DNA of 31,298 nucleotides, taken from the NCBI GenBank assembly GCA_964471755.1, contig CAYYJM010000042.1, positions 1 to 31,298 of the forward strand, read 5' to 3'. The position numbers were made by a program, and so were the translations under genes. The notes under the pieces are model-generated. The model ran no database searches, was not told where the DNA came from, and saw only the letters and a program-made list of their open reading frames with translations. Below, one piece after another: positions 15,690-27,741 of the stretch. The stretch's first letter is position 1, and each line of letters opens with the position of its first letter. The DNA is from CAYYJM01 sp964471755 (GTDB lineage Bacteria; Planctomycetota; Planctomycetia; Gemmatales; Gemmataceae).

Positions 15690-16969
15690 CCGCGGAGAAT
15701 CAGATCACCCGTCGCCGCCTGCTCCTGCGTGGCCTGGGAGTGACCGTCGCGCTGCCGTGGCTCGAATCGGTGAACGTCTTCGCCGGGGGAGCCGCGAAGA
15801 CGCCACCGAAGCGGTTCGCCTGTCTGTTCATCGGCGACGGTATCTCACCGCCGCACTGGTGGGCGAAGGGGCAGGGGGCCGACATGGAACTCGGCTCCAG
15901 CCTGGAAGCGCTCACGCCGTTCCGGGCGAAGCTCAACGTCATCAACGGTCTGTTCAACAAGCAGGGGAACGGCGGTCACGCTCGCTGCACCGGCAACATC
16001 CTCTCCGGTGCGGCCCTCCGTCGGGGTCGGACCATCCACGGCGGCGTGAGCATGGATCAGTTGCTCGCGAAGCACTACGAGGAAGAGACAGCCCTGCCCA
16101 GTCTCGTTCTCGGCTGCGAGCAGCCCGTCAGTGGCTTCCACGAGAGCCAGTACTCGATGGTCTACGCCTCGCACATCTCCTGGCGGAACGCCGACGCGCC
16201 GGTGCCGATCGAACTGTACCCGTCGCTGGCCTTCGACAGCCTCTTCGGCAACAAGGTGGGCAAGCTCCAGGGCAGCATCCTCGACGACGTTCTCGAACAG
16301 GCCGCCGACCTGGGCCGACAGGTGAGCGGGGCCGATCGACAGAAGCTCAACGAGTACCTGTCGTCGGTGCGTGAGACGGAGCAGCGCGTCCAGCGATTGA
16401 ATCGTCTGGCGAAGGACGACACCCCGGCGGTGCCTGCCAGCCAGCGTCCGCCGGTCGGCCAGCCGAAGGACTTCCGCGAGTACGCCCGGCTCATGTGCGA
16501 CATCATCGCCCTGGCCTTCCAGACCGACCGCACGCGCATCGCGACGCTGCTGCTGGCCCGTGACCTGTCCGGCCAGGTCTATCCGTTCCTCGGCATCCGC
16601 GACGACCACCACAGCTACTCGCACTCCAACACCGGCAAGGAGTATCAGGCGATCGTCCGGTGCCACGTCGAGCAGTTCGCCTATCTGGTCGGCAAGCTGG
16701 ACGCCATGCCCGAGGGCGAGGGCACGGTCCTGGACAACTCGTGCGTGCAGTTCATCTCCGAGCACTGGAACGCGCACAACGGTTTGCAGGTCCCGCTGCT
16801 CCTGGCCGGCGGTCTGGGCGGCACCTTGAAGACGGGCCGCTCGCTCGACTACCTCAAGGCCGGTGACGAGCGTCGCCGGCTGTGCGGCCTCTACCTTGGT
16901 CTGATGGAGCGGATGGGCCTGAAGGTCCCGACCTTCGGCGATGCGAAGGAGCAACTGGCAGGGATCTGA
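15686..16969 (+). CDS. DUF1552 family exported protein
   Basis: 427 residues. ATG 15686 overlaps the upstream stop (ATGA) and has CGGAGG 6 bp before it. The N-terminus contains a twin-arginine-like signal, TRRRLLLRGLGVTVALPWLE, so it is probably exported folded. The body is DUF1552: FACLFIGDGISPPHWW, then FRAKLNVINGLFNKQGNGGH, IHGGVSMDQLLAKHY, and a C-terminal GDERRRLCGLYLGLMERMGL. DUF1552 genes are routinely encoded directly after DUF1592-type genes in planctomycetes, as here, so the two products probably act together. The enzymatic role is not established. A palindromic repeat region follows. Confidence 0.93.
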   Translation: MTAENQITRRRLLLRGLGVTVALPWLESVNVFAGGAAKTPPKRFACLFIGDGISPPHWWAKGQGADMELGSSLEALTPFRAKLNVINGLFNKQGNGGHARCTGNILSGAALRRGRTIHGGVSMDQLLAKHYEEETALPSLVLGCEQPVSGFHESQYSMVYASHISWRNADAPVPIELYPSLAFDSLFGNKVGKLQGSILDDVLEQAADLGRQVSGADRQKLNEYLSSVRETEQRVQRLNRLAKDDTPAVPASQRPPVGQPKDFREYARLMCDIIALAFQTDRTRIATLLLARDLSGQVYPFLGIRDDHHSYSHSNTGKEYQAIVRCHVEQFAYLVGKLDAMPEGEGTVLDNSCVQFISEHWNAHNGLQVPLLLAGGLGGTLKTGRSLDYLKAGDERRRLCGLYLGLMERMGLKVPTFGDAKEQLAGI

Positions 16970-16980
16970 GAGGCTGCACG

Positions 16981-17155
16981 GAAAGCCCCTCTCCCCTGAG
17001 TACCGGGGGCGAGGGAGCCGACTGAGCCCCTCTCCCCTGTACTCAGGGGAGAGGGGTTGGGGTGAGGGGTCTGTGTCTTCCCTGGTTGGAGAGACTCTTC
17101 CCCCTCACCCCAACCCTCTCCCCCGGAGTACCGGGGGCGAGGGAGCCGCTTTCCG
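16981..17155. repeat. C/G-rich palindromic intergenic repeat between convergent genes
   Basis: This lies between the convergent DUF1552 and isomerase genes. It contains CCCCTCTCCCC-type units several times. GGGGAGAGGGGTTGGGGTGA near 17046 is matched, with one base difference, by CACCCCAACCCTCTCCCC near 17106 in inverted order. GAGTACCGGGGGCGAGGGAG occurs as a direct repeat at about 16998 and 17126, and GAAAG and CTTTC close the ends. It could form a large cruciform and act as a bidirectional transcription stop. The same CCCTCACCCCAACCCTCTCC motif is a widespread bacterial intergenic repeat. Confidence 0.7.
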
Positions 17156-17184
17156 TGTAGTCTCTGACTCGACGCCGGCTCCGC

Positions 17185-18078
17185 TCACGACGGGTAATAC
17201 TGGGCCCGCTTCCGTTTCAGGAACGCGACGGAGCGGCGCAGTTCGTCCAGGCCGTTCATGCCGTCCTCGACCGAGATCCAGCCGGCGTAGCCGACGCCGG
17301 CCAGGGTGCGGAAGATGGCGTCATAATCGTTGAGGCCGGCCCCCGTCTCGCCGTGGATCAGCTTCGGCGAGTATCCCACGGTGCCATCCGATTGACGCAG
17401 ATCGTCCAGGGTCGCGCCGGGAGCGAGGCCGCGATCCGAGGCGTGCATCGACACGACACGATGCCGGACCTTGTCGAGAAACGTCAGCGGGTCGAAGCCG
17501 CCAACGAGGGCGTTGGACGGATCGTACTGCACGCCGAAGAATGGCGAATCGATGCGGTCGATGATCTCCAGGAAGATGTCTTCCGGCTGGGCGAATTCGG
17601 GATACTGCCAGGTGCCGTCCTTGTAGTGGTTCTCCATGCACAGGATGACGCCGGACTTCTCCGCATGATCCAGCGAACGCCGGATGCCCTCGACGGTGCG
17701 GTCGATGCCGTCGCGCCGGCTCATCTCGGGATAGCGCTGACCGCTGAGCGTCCGGCAGTGACGGATGCCGAGCATGACGCACAGATCGATGGCGGTCTTC
17801 TGCCGCTCGACCTGACGGGCCCGCTCGGAGGCTTCCGGATGGGTGAAGTCGGGCGAGAAGCAGAGCAGCGACGACACCTGGCCCGTCTCACGCAGAGTTC
17901 GCCGGACGGGCTCGACGCCGGCCTCGTCGAACGAGGGGAAGAAGCCGTCGTAGTGTTCGACGCCCTCGGCCCCGAGCGTGGCGGCATCGCGCAGCCAGGC
18001 GAGGTAGTCTCGCTGACCGGAGACCAGTTCGTCGAAGTAGCATTTGGGAAAGACGCTGATGCGGGGTTGCGCGGCCAT
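17185..18078 (-). CDS. Sugar phosphate isomerase/epimerase (AP endonuclease 2-like TIM barrel)
   Basis: 297 residues, cytoplasmic. The open frame extends to 18741, but that part lies opposite the DinB gene. The chosen ATG at 18078 has GAGG upstream and opens the domain MAAQPRISVFPKCYFDELVS. The xylose-isomerase-like TIM barrel shows its metal ligands in order: the Glu of CMENHYKDGTW, the Asp of FGVQYDPSNALVGG, the His of VSMHASDRGL, and the Glu of WISVEDGMNG near the end. These proteins interconvert keto- and aldo-sugars or inositols; the substrate is not predictable here. It stands alone, divergent from the DinB-family gene across 120 bp. Confidence 0.9.
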   Translation of the reverse strand: MAAQPRISVFPKCYFDELVSGQRDYLAWLRDAATLGAEGVEHYDGFFPSFDEAGVEPVRRTLRETGQVSSLLCFSPDFTHPEASERARQVERQKTAIDLCVMLGIRHCRTLSGQRYPEMSRRDGIDRTVEGIRRSLDHAEKSGVILCMENHYKDGTWQYPEFAQPEDIFLEIIDRIDSPFFGVQYDPSNALVGGFDPLTFLDKVRHRVVSMHASDRGLAPGATLDDLRQSDGTVGYSPKLIHGETGAGLNDYDAIFRTLAGVGYAGWISVEDGMNGLDELRRSVAFLKRKRAQYYPS

Positions 18079-18121
18079 CGGAACCTCGGCGTGTCGGTGC
18101 TTGCACGGCGTACTCGTTCCC

Positions 18122-18129
18122 GGTACTTT
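18122..18129 (+). promoter_or_regulatory. -10-like element before the DinB-family gene
   Basis: GGTACTTT in the 120-bp divergent spacer, 69 bp before the ATG. No clear -35. Confidence 0.25.
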
Positions 18130-18198
18130 ACGGACGGTCACTGGTCGGGAAAGCACACCCCCGATGGGAAGTGCGTCGTCAACGTCGGAGAGGGGCTG

Positions 18199-18702
18199 AT
18201 GAACAAGACAGATATCCAAGCGATCCTGGCCCTGTCGCGTCGGAAGATGCTCGAACTGCTGGACGCGATCGCGTCGTCGGCCGATCCGGCGGCCGTCCTG
18301 GGCTGGCGGCCGGGTCCGGGCCGAGCCCACATCGCCTGGCAGATTCTGCACGTCGCCGCCACCGAGGACCGTCATCTCAACGTTCGCATGACCGGAGGCG
18401 AGCCCAGCGAGCCGGACCTGGTACGACGGTTCGCTGGAGGCAGCGTCCCCGACGATGACATCCCGTCGGTGGCGACGATTCGCGACTACCTGTCCGGGAG
18501 GCGCGAGGCCCTCCTCGTCCATCTCCGCCAACTGTCCGAGCCGGACCTGGCGACCAGGCCGGGCGGGCAGACGCAGTGGACATACGAGGAGTGGTTCCAG
18601 GTGCTGGCGTGGCACGAGGCACATCACCACGGTCAGGCCCACCTGACGTACAATCTGTACCGAGCGGCTCACGACGCCGGCCTGGCGCAGGTGGGACACT
18701 GA
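18199..18702 (+). CDS. DinB family protein (four-helix metal-binding fold)
   Basis: A 167-residue DinB/YfiT-type protein. ATG 18199 follows GGAGAGGGG. The family's metal triad is recognisable: His51 in ILHVAATEDRH, and His139 with His143 in LAWHEAHHHGQAHL near the C-terminus, plus helices through QAILALSRRKMLELLDAI. These proteins usually bind a divalent metal, and some are thiol-dependent transferases; the exact reaction is unknown here. Nothing in the neighbourhood (isomerase and tRNA-Arg) suggests a partner. Its stop is 15 bp from the convergent tRNA gene. Confidence 0.88.
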   Translation: MNKTDIQAILALSRRKMLELLDAIASSADPAAVLGWRPGPGRAHIAWQILHVAATEDRHLNVRMTGGEPSEPDLVRRFAGGSVPDDDIPSVATIRDYLSGRREALLVHLRQLSEPDLATRPGGQTQWTYEEWFQVLAWHEAHHHGQAHLTYNLYRAAHDAGLAQVGH

Positions 18703-18716
18703 CAGGAGCGCGGAAG

Positions 18717-18790
18717 TACACCCGGCGGGATTTGAACCCACGACCTGCGGTTTAGGAAACCGCTGCTCTATCCAGCTGAGCTACGGGTGC
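18717..18790 (-). tRNA. tRNA-Arg (anticodon CCT)
   Basis: A 74-nt cloverleaf on the minus strand. The 7-bp acceptor GCACCCG pairs with CGGGTGT (last pair G-T). The D-arm is AGCTCAGCTGGATAGAGC, the anticodon arm is GCGGT-TTCCTAA-ACCGC, and the T-arm contains GGTTCAAATCC. The CCT anticodon reads AGG. The 3' CCA is not encoded. Confidence 0.95.
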
Positions 18791-18900
18791 GTCTGTTGTC
18801 GATGATAGAAGGCCCGAACCGGCATCGCAAGACCAAGGTGCCGGCGACCTTTTCGCGACGTGTCGGCTCCTCGCTTTGCGCGTGCATTTCGTTCACACTC

Positions 18901-18908
18901 CGGTACAA
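18901..18908 (+). promoter_or_regulatory. -10-like element before the Gfo/Idh/MocA gene
   Basis: GGTACAAT (18901-18908 including the preceding CGG), 43 bp before the ATG at 18952. An identical GGTACAAT precedes the leucine-rich gene at 21189. No clear -35. Confidence 0.4.
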
Positions 18909-18951
18909 TCCAACCACGTCCGGCTTCCTTTCTCGCAAACAGGGGCTGATC

Positions 18952-20166
18952 ATGTGTCGCGTGCCACACCTCTCCCGGCGAACCTTCCTGTCCACGACGG
19001 CGGCGGCTGCGGCCACCCTGGTCGCACCGGCCAGTGTCCAGAGCGCCAGCGAGACCCTGAACATTGGCCTGATCGGCACCGGCGGCCGATGCCGCCGTCT
19101 GATGCAGTCCCTCGGCAAGATCGCCGGCGTCCGACTGGTCCAACTTTGCGACATCTACGAGGGGCACCTCAACCTGGCCAAACCACTCGCCGATCCCAGG
19201 ACCACGACCACACGCCGCTACCAGGATGTCCTGGAGAACAAGAGCCTCGACGCCGTGCTGATCGCCGCGCCGGACCACTGGCACGCGCCCATGACGCGCG
19301 ATGCCCTCGACGCCGGCAAGGACGTCTACGTCGAGAAGCCGCTCACGCACAAGCTCGAAGAAGGCCCGATGCTCCTGGAGGCGAGCAAGAAGCATCCCAA
19401 AGCGATCGTCCAGGTCGGCACCCAGCAACGCTCCATGCCCCAGTTCGCGAAGGGGCGTGAGATGTTCCGCCAGGGCAAACTCGGCAAGGTGTTCAAGGTC
19501 CACATGACCTGGAACCGGAACGTCGATCGCATCCGCAAGACGCCGCTGAACATCGACCCGAAAAAAGTGGACTGGAAGGCGTTCCTGGGCAACGCTCCGG
19601 CACGCGACTTCGACGAGTACCGCTTCCGCAACTGGCGCTGGTTCTGGGACTTCGGCGGCGGGCTGTTCACCGATCTGATGGTCCACTGGCTCGATGTGGC
19701 TCATTGGATCCTCGACCTCGATCATCCGACCCGGGCGACGAGCGTCGGCCATCACTTCGCCAGCGCCGGCGTCTGGGAGACGCCCGACACGGTGCAGACG
19801 TTCCTGACCTATCCCGACGGCCTGCAAATCCACTTCGAGGGGACCTTCAGCAACGCTCGGGAGGGAGCCCACGTCGTCTTCATGGGAACCGATGCGAGCC
19901 TCTATCTCGATCGCGGTCGGCTGGAGTTGCTGCCCGAACGCGGCAAGGGCCAGACGGAGGAAATCATCCTCGGCACCGGGCCGCGCGGCCGCGATTTCTA
20001 CGACACGCCCGACGGCGAGATGCTCCACCTGCAACAGTGGGTCGATTGCATCCGAAGTCGCCAGCAACCCAGTGCCCCGATCGCCGGTGGTGTCTCGTCG
20101 GCCAGCGCGGCCCAGCTCGCCAACAAGGCCCTGCGCACCGGCCAGGTCGCCGTATGGGGGAAGTGA
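18952..20166 (+). CDS. Gfo/Idh/MocA family oxidoreductase, Tat-exported
   Basis: 404 residues. ATG 18952 is preferred to an upstream in-frame ATG (18787) because it follows AGGGG and begins the signal MCRVPHLSRRTFLSTTAAAA, a twin-arginine type that targets a folded cofactor enzyme to the periplasm. The NAD(P)-binding motif is LNIGLIGTGGRCRRL (residues about 35-49). The family's EKP motif is present as DVYVEKPLTH, and the substrate domain starts around RNWRWFWDFGGGLF, with the catalytic-type His in DLMVHWLDVAHW. The length is typical. It probably oxidises or reduces a sugar or inositol; the substrate is unknown. The next gene begins 7 bp after its stop and may be co-transcribed. Confidence 0.93.
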   Translation: MCRVPHLSRRTFLSTTAAAAATLVAPASVQSASETLNIGLIGTGGRCRRLMQSLGKIAGVRLVQLCDIYEGHLNLAKPLADPRTTTTRRYQDVLENKSLDAVLIAAPDHWHAPMTRDALDAGKDVYVEKPLTHKLEEGPMLLEASKKHPKAIVQVGTQQRSMPQFAKGREMFRQGKLGKVFKVHMTWNRNVDRIRKTPLNIDPKKVDWKAFLGNAPARDFDEYRFRNWRWFWDFGGGLFTDLMVHWLDVAHWILDLDHPTRATSVGHHFASAGVWETPDTVQTFLTYPDGLQIHFEGTFSNAREGAHVVFMGTDASLYLDRGRLELLPERGKGQTEEIILGTGPRGRDFYDTPDGEMLHLQQWVDCIRSRQQPSAPIAGGVSSASAAQLANKALRTGQVAVWGK

Positions 20167-20173
20167 GGGTTCC

Positions 20174-21094
20174 GTGGCTCGGCCTGAGGTTCTCGCTTTT
20201 CTCGCTGAGATCAAGGAGCATCCGCTCGATCGGACGTCGCGTCTGGTTTTGGCCGACTGGCTTGAGGAACGAGACGACCCGCGCGGTTCGCTGGTGCGGC
20301 TTCAGGTCGAGCAGGCTCGGCCGGACCTGAATGCGGTTCGTCGGCTCGAACTTGGCGACCAGGAACGTCAGCTCATCCAGGAGCATCAGGAGGTCTGGCT
20401 CGGGCCGCTGCAACCGCGCATCGTGTCATGGGCGTTCCAGCGCGGCCTGGTGCAGCTTCAGAGTACGCCCGATCGGATCATCCGGGAGACGTCGCCGGAA
20501 CTGCTCGAAAGCGAGGAACTGGCCTGGGTCGAGACGATCCGCCTCTATGGCGACACGGCTTCGCCAGCGGACTACGCGGCGACACGCTCGTTGCAGGGAG
20601 TTCGGGTACTCGACTGCTCGTGGACGCGGATGCAGGCGGGCCATCTGGCCGGGCTGGCCCGGGCGGCTCCGTTTCCGTTCCTGGGAGAGCTGATTCTCAA
20701 CGCCTGCACCATCGGCCCGGTCGGGCTCGCGGCCCTGGCGGAGTCGCTGTCGTTCCCGCGTCTGGTCACGCTGCGTCTCTCCACCATTGCCCTGGGAGAC
20801 GATGGGCTCGCCATCCTGGCCCGGAGTCGGCTGATGGCCCAGTTGCAGATTCTCGATCTGCGCAACAATCGCATCAGCCGGGCCGGCGTCGCGGCCCTGG
20901 CGGCAGCCGTGGCACCGAACCTGCGTGAACTGAGCCTGATGCACAACGAACTGGACAGCGACATCGCCGGAGTGCTGATCGGCAGCCCAACCTTCGAGCG
21001 TCTGCACGTCCTGGACCTGCGCGGCAATCGTCTCGACAACGCCGTCCAGCAGTCGCTGCGAGCCCGGTTCGGCCCGCGCGTTCGGTTCGGATAG
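20174..21094 (+). CDS. TIGR02996-type leucine-rich repeat protein 1
   Basis: 306 residues. The frame is open from 19892, but that part overlaps the oxidoreductase; I start at GTG 20174, which follows GAGG and opens the TIGR02996-like N-terminus MARPEVLAFLAEIKEHPLD then RLVLADWLEERDDPRGSLVRLQ. The remainder is leucine-rich repeats of the LxxLxLxxNxI type, for example LQILDLRNNRISRAGVAAL and LRELSLMHNELDSDIAGVL. TIGR02996 occurs in large paralogous families in Gemmata-type planctomycetes; the repeats imply protein binding, and no enzymatic domain is seen. No signal peptide. It starts 7 bp after the oxidoreductase and resembles the next gene. Confidence 0.87.
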   Translation: MARPEVLAFLAEIKEHPLDRTSRLVLADWLEERDDPRGSLVRLQVEQARPDLNAVRRLELGDQERQLIQEHQEVWLGPLQPRIVSWAFQRGLVQLQSTPDRIIRETSPELLESEELAWVETIRLYGDTASPADYAATRSLQGVRVLDCSWTRMQAGHLAGLARAAPFPFLGELILNACTIGPVGLAALAESLSFPRLVTLRLSTIALGDDGLAILARSRLMAQLQILDLRNNRISRAGVAALAAAVAPNLRELSLMHNELDSDIAGVLIGSPTFERLHVLDLRGNRLDNAVQQSLRARFGPRVRFG

Positions 21095-21150
21095 CCGACC
21101 CGGATCGCGTGCCGGGGCTCCTGCCGACCTGGGTCGCGGAGGGACGGCAT

Positions 21151-21158
21151 GGTACAAT
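21151..21158 (+). promoter_or_regulatory. -10-like element before leucine-rich gene 2
   Basis: GGTACAAT ending 30 bp before the ATG at 21189, identical to the element at 18901. AGGGAAGG lies just before the start. Confidence 0.4.
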
Positions 21159-21188
21159 CGTTCCGTTCTCACAGGGAAGGAACGTCGC

Positions 21189-22068
21189 ATGCCGGATACG
21201 TTCAACTGGGTCGGTTCGCAGCACGCACAGTTCCAGGGTCTGCTCTCCGACATTCGCACCCATCCGGAAGACATCAACCTGCGTCTGATCCTGGCCGACT
21301 GGCTGGTCGAACACGCTGATCTGCTCCCCGGCGACGAAGCCGAGTCGGCCGTGGCCTGGTCGCGTCTGCTGCACCTGCAATGCGACCGCGAGCAGAGCCG
21401 GACGCATCTGAGCCTGGAGGAACGGCAGCTCCTCAGCCGATATCGCTCGCGCTGGCTCGACGCCCTGGCTGCGGAGGCCGTGACGGTCGAGTGGCGGCTC
21501 GGATTTCTGATCCTGAGCGGGACCATCACGGCTCTGCATGCCGTGGTGCGCGACTGCGACGAGAGCATCTTCACCCGCGTTCTGTGGCTGCGACCTCACG
21601 GCAGCGGGCAGAGTCGCGGCCGGCACCTCGAAGCGCTGCTGGACCTGCCGCAACTCGGCGGCCTGGGCGTACTCGACCTGTCGATGCTGACCCATCTGGG
21701 CAGCTCGACAGCGCGGGCTCTGGCCCGAGCGCCGCACTTGAGCGAACTGCGCCACCTGCATGCGCGCGGCGTCGGCTTCGAGGCGGACGAGTTCGCCCAC
21801 CTGGCGTCGTCGCCGTACCTGGCCCTGCAAAGTCTTGATCTGGGCTACAACGCGGGCGGCGACGTTGGAGCGATCGCCCTGGCCGAATCCCCGGCGATGG
21901 GCTCGTTGCAGACCCTGCGTCTGCAACGCATCGCACTCACCGATGACGGAGCTGCGGCACTGCTGGAGTCGCCGCACCTGGCGAACTTGCAGGAATTGTC
22001 CCTGTACGGCAATCGCGATCTGAGCCCGGACATGGCCGGCCGACTGGAGGAACGCTTTGGGCTCGGGT

Positions 22069-22079
<11 letters not shown>
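21189..22079 (+). CDS. TIGR02996-type leucine-rich repeat protein 2
   Basis: 296 residues, with the same organisation as the previous gene: an N-terminal TIGR02996-like region (FQGLLSDIRTHPEDINLRL then ILADWLVEHADL) and a leucine-rich body (LGVLDLSMLTHLGSSTARAL, LQSLDLGYNAGGDVGAIAL, LQTLRLQRIALTDDGAAALL). The start is ATG 21189 with AGGGAAGG 5 bp before. It probably arose from a duplication with the neighbour, but the two have diverged strongly; the shared features are the ADWLEE/ADWLVE motif and the repeat pattern. No membrane segment or enzymatic motif. It has its own putative promoter. Its 3' end overlaps the convergent gene by 11 bp. Confidence 0.87.
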
Positions 22080-22767
<688 letters not shown>

Positions 22768-22957
22768 CTGACGGCGCGACCTCCATGGCGTGGGATGGCC
22801 AGGGCGGTTTCATACGCCGGGCGGCATGATCTGTCCAGGTCTTCTTGAGGGTGTGGGATCGGGGTCGTTCCGATCTTCCGGTGAAAATCTGCTGGAGACG
22901 CGACGGCCCTGCGGTTAGGCTAACGCCGATTTGTTCGCACTCTACACGGAGGGACTC

Positions 22958-24109
22958 ATGTCACGCTTCCTACTTCGTGCCTTGCCCGCTCTGCTCGGAG
23001 CGCTGCTGCTCGCGCACCCGGTGATGGCCATTTTCATCCGGCCCGAGCTGGAGCAGGTGCCCGTCGAACGGCTGGCGGCCAACCTGATGGAAATCATCAA
23101 GAAGGACGCCAAGGACAAACAGGTGCTTTACAACCTGGCTCGTCTGCACGCCATGGCGTTTGCCCTCAAGACTGACACGGCCACCGTTCAAAAGGGGCAT
23201 GAGAAGAACGGAGCCTGGTTCGGCTTCACGCCTGCCTTCGTGCCGTTCAAGACCGTCAAGACCACGGACGCTGCCAAAGCGAAGGCGGCCGAGGAACAAC
23301 TACAGAAGGCCCTGGTCCTCTTCGACGAGGTGCTGAAACGCGATAAGAGCTACCTGCCCGCCCAACTCGGCAAGGCCTGGCTGCTCGATGTCAGCGGCAA
23401 GACGGATCAGGCCGTCGCTGCCTATCGCGCTCTCATCGAGGAAGCCTGGAAACAGGACGGCCAGAAACAGGCTCTGCCAATCGGCGGCCATACCATCACC
23501 GCCGAAACGGCTCGCTACCTGATCCCGCTGCTCGACGAGAAAAAGAACGCCGACGAGATCGCGGCCCTCAAGAACAAGCTCGCCAAGCTGGACAAACTGC
23601 CGCGACCGATCACGCCGATTGTCGTCCCGCTCGTCGATGGGGCCCGGCCGAGCGATCTGGAGGCCCGAACGGCCCACGTTCGCTTCGACGGCGACGGCAC
23701 CGGTCGCGTCCGGGAGTGGTCGTGGGTGACGCCGCGCGGTGCCTGGCTGGTCCATGATCCGAAGCAGACCGGCCGGGTCACCTCGGCCATCCAACTCTTC
23801 GGCGGCGTCGCCTTCTGGCTGTTCTGGGACACCGGTTACGATGCCCTGCGGGCCCTGGACAACAACGGTGATGGCGAACTGACCGGCAAGGAACTCGCCG
23901 GCCTGTCTCTGTGGCATGACGTGAACAGTGACGGTGTGAGCGATCCCGGCGAGGTCAAGCCGGTGGCGACGTACGGCATCGTCGCCCTGTCGTGTCGCTT
24001 TGAGCGCGATGCGAGCCACCCCGACCGTATCGCCTTCAGCAAGGCCGGCGTCCGCTTCGCCGATGGCAAGAGCAGGCCGACGTTCGACCTGATCCTGCAT
24101 TCGCGCTGA
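22958..24109 (+). CDS. Secreted protein with TPR-like helices and two EF-hand loops
   Basis: 383 residues. Start ATG 22958 follows CGGAGGG; an upstream in-frame ATG lacks a ribosome site. A signal peptide SRFLLRALPALLGALLLAHP is followed by helical TPR-like repeats (DKQVLYNLARLHAMAFALKT; FDEVLKRDKSYLPAQLGKAW; KTDQAVAAYRALIEEAW), then a beta-rich region, then two EF-hand-like calcium loops at DNNGDGELTGKEL and DVNSDGVSDPGEV near residues 310-340. Acidic ligands at positions 1, 3, 5 and 12 are present in the first loop. Periplasmic or extracellular, likely calcium binding and protein interaction; no enzyme motif. It ends 11 bp from the convergent lipoprotein gene. Confidence 0.8.
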   Translation: MSRFLLRALPALLGALLLAHPVMAIFIRPELEQVPVERLAANLMEIIKKDAKDKQVLYNLARLHAMAFALKTDTATVQKGHEKNGAWFGFTPAFVPFKTVKTTDAAKAKAAEEQLQKALVLFDEVLKRDKSYLPAQLGKAWLLDVSGKTDQAVAAYRALIEEAWKQDGQKQALPIGGHTITAETARYLIPLLDEKKNADEIAALKNKLAKLDKLPRPITPIVVPLVDGARPSDLEARTAHVRFDGDGTGRVREWSWVTPRGAWLVHDPKQTGRVTSAIQLFGGVAFWLFWDTGYDALRALDNNGDGELTGKELAGLSLWHDVNSDGVSDPGEVKPVATYGIVALSCRFERDASHPDRIAFSKAGVRFADGKSRPTFDLILHSR

Positions 24110-24120
24110 GAGACGTCCGC

Positions 24121-24717
24121 TCAGTCGTGGATGTGGATGCCGAAGCCGACGGCCGGACGTGGCCGATGGTAGCACGGCGGCGGAAGCATGTAGACGGGCC
24201 GGGGCTGGTAGATCACCGCCGGAGGCGGAGCCTGGTACGCCACCGGCCGCGTGCCGCTGGTCTGCATCGCCTGGATGACGCGATCACTGACGCCCTGCTG
24301 ATGCAGCCAGGTGATCTGATCGACGTTGAGCGTGTAGACCGCCCCGGTCAGTTGCATCTGCTGAATGATGACGTCGTCGCTGACGTTCGACTGCGTCATC
24401 TGAACGACCTGTTCCAGTCCGAGCGGACCACGGGCGGCCTGGATGGCCCGGACCTCGGCGCGGGCCTCGGCACGATCCACCTTGCTGCCGATGGCTCCGC
24501 CAGCGATCGCACCGGTGGCTCCGCCAATGACGGCCCCGGCCGCCGGGTTGCCCAGGGCCTTGCCGACGAGTCCGCCCACGACGGCACCACCGACACCGCC
24601 GGCGGCCAGGCCCCGCTCGGTGTGTGAACAGCCGCTACTCAGGCCAAGGGCCAGCAGAACGGCCGAAACCCAGAACCAGCGACGCCGCTCGGCTGGCTTC
24701 CAACTGTCGTGCCGCAT
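24121..24717 (-). CDS. Glycine-zipper lipoprotein
   Basis: 198 residues. The open frame reaches 24816, but I choose ATG 24717 because GGAAGGAA lies upstream and the signal begins there (RRRWFWVSAVLLALGLSSGC). The cysteine after LSSG is a probable, slightly non-standard lipobox. A glycine-zipper segment follows: GGVGGAVVGGLVGKALGNPA then AGAVIGGATGAIAGGAIGS, able to pack in a membrane. The C-terminal part has two similar segments, SNVSDDVIIQQMQLTG and QGVSDRVIQAMQTSG, a duplicated short domain also seen in related planctomycete proteins, and a Pro/Tyr/His-rich tail ending HIHD. Likely outer membrane or envelope; no enzymatic role. Confidence 0.82.
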   Translation of the reverse strand: MRHDSWKPAERRRWFWVSAVLLALGLSSGCSHTERGLAAGGVGGAVVGGLVGKALGNPAAGAVIGGATGAIAGGAIGSKVDRAEARAEVRAIQAARGPLGLEQVVQMTQSNVSDDVIIQQMQLTGAVYTLNVDQITWLHQQGVSDRVIQAMQTSGTRPVAYQAPPPAVIYQPRPVYMLPPPCYHRPRPAVGFGIHIHD

Positions 24718-24892
24718 AGAATGTTCCTTCCGGCTGTCCCGGTTGTCCGGCCTCAGCCACTGGTTGGCCCCCGTACCAGGGGGAGCGTTCATACCGTCAA
24801 CCAGTTGGCCCGTCAACGTCAGTCGGTCAACTCGCCCGTCGTCACACCTTTCCGCCCGCGAAGCTTTTGTCGAGTTTGCGGGTTGCGAGGCT

Positions 24893-24900
24893 GGTATTAT
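24893..24900 (+). promoter_or_regulatory. -10-like element before the M16 protease gene
   Basis: GGTATTAT in the divergent spacer, 24 bp before the ATG at 24925. No clear -35. Confidence 0.35.
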
Positions 24901-24924
24901 TCATCGGCCGCAGGAGTTCGCGAC

Positions 24925-27669
<2,745 letters not shown>

Positions 27670-27672
27670 ACG

Positions 27673-27712
27673 ATCCCAGGGCACCGCCGGTTTGCCGGCG
27701 GTGCTTTGGGAT
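27673..27712. terminator. Strong hairpin after the M16 gene
   Basis: GCACCGCCGG (27681-27690), loop TTTG, CCGGCGGTGC (27695-27704): ten perfect pairs. An outer stem ATCCCA/TGGGAT extends it. The T-rich tail is short, so termination is likely but not classic. Confidence 0.6.
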
Positions 27713-27719
27713 GCGAGGA

Positions 27720-27737
27720 CCGCCGGCAAGCCGGCGG
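27720..27737. promoter_or_regulatory. Second hairpin directly before the sigma factor start
   Basis: CCGCCGG, loop CAAG, CCGGCGG. It ends 4 bp before the sigma factor ATG (27742), where a ribosome site should be. It may regulate translation or be part of the terminator. Confidence 0.4.
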
Positions 27738-27741
27738 CTAA

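Noticed and set aside
18717..20166. An integrative element inserted at tRNA-Arg
   Set aside because: No integrase, no duplicated tRNA 3' end and no foreign-looking genes on either side.
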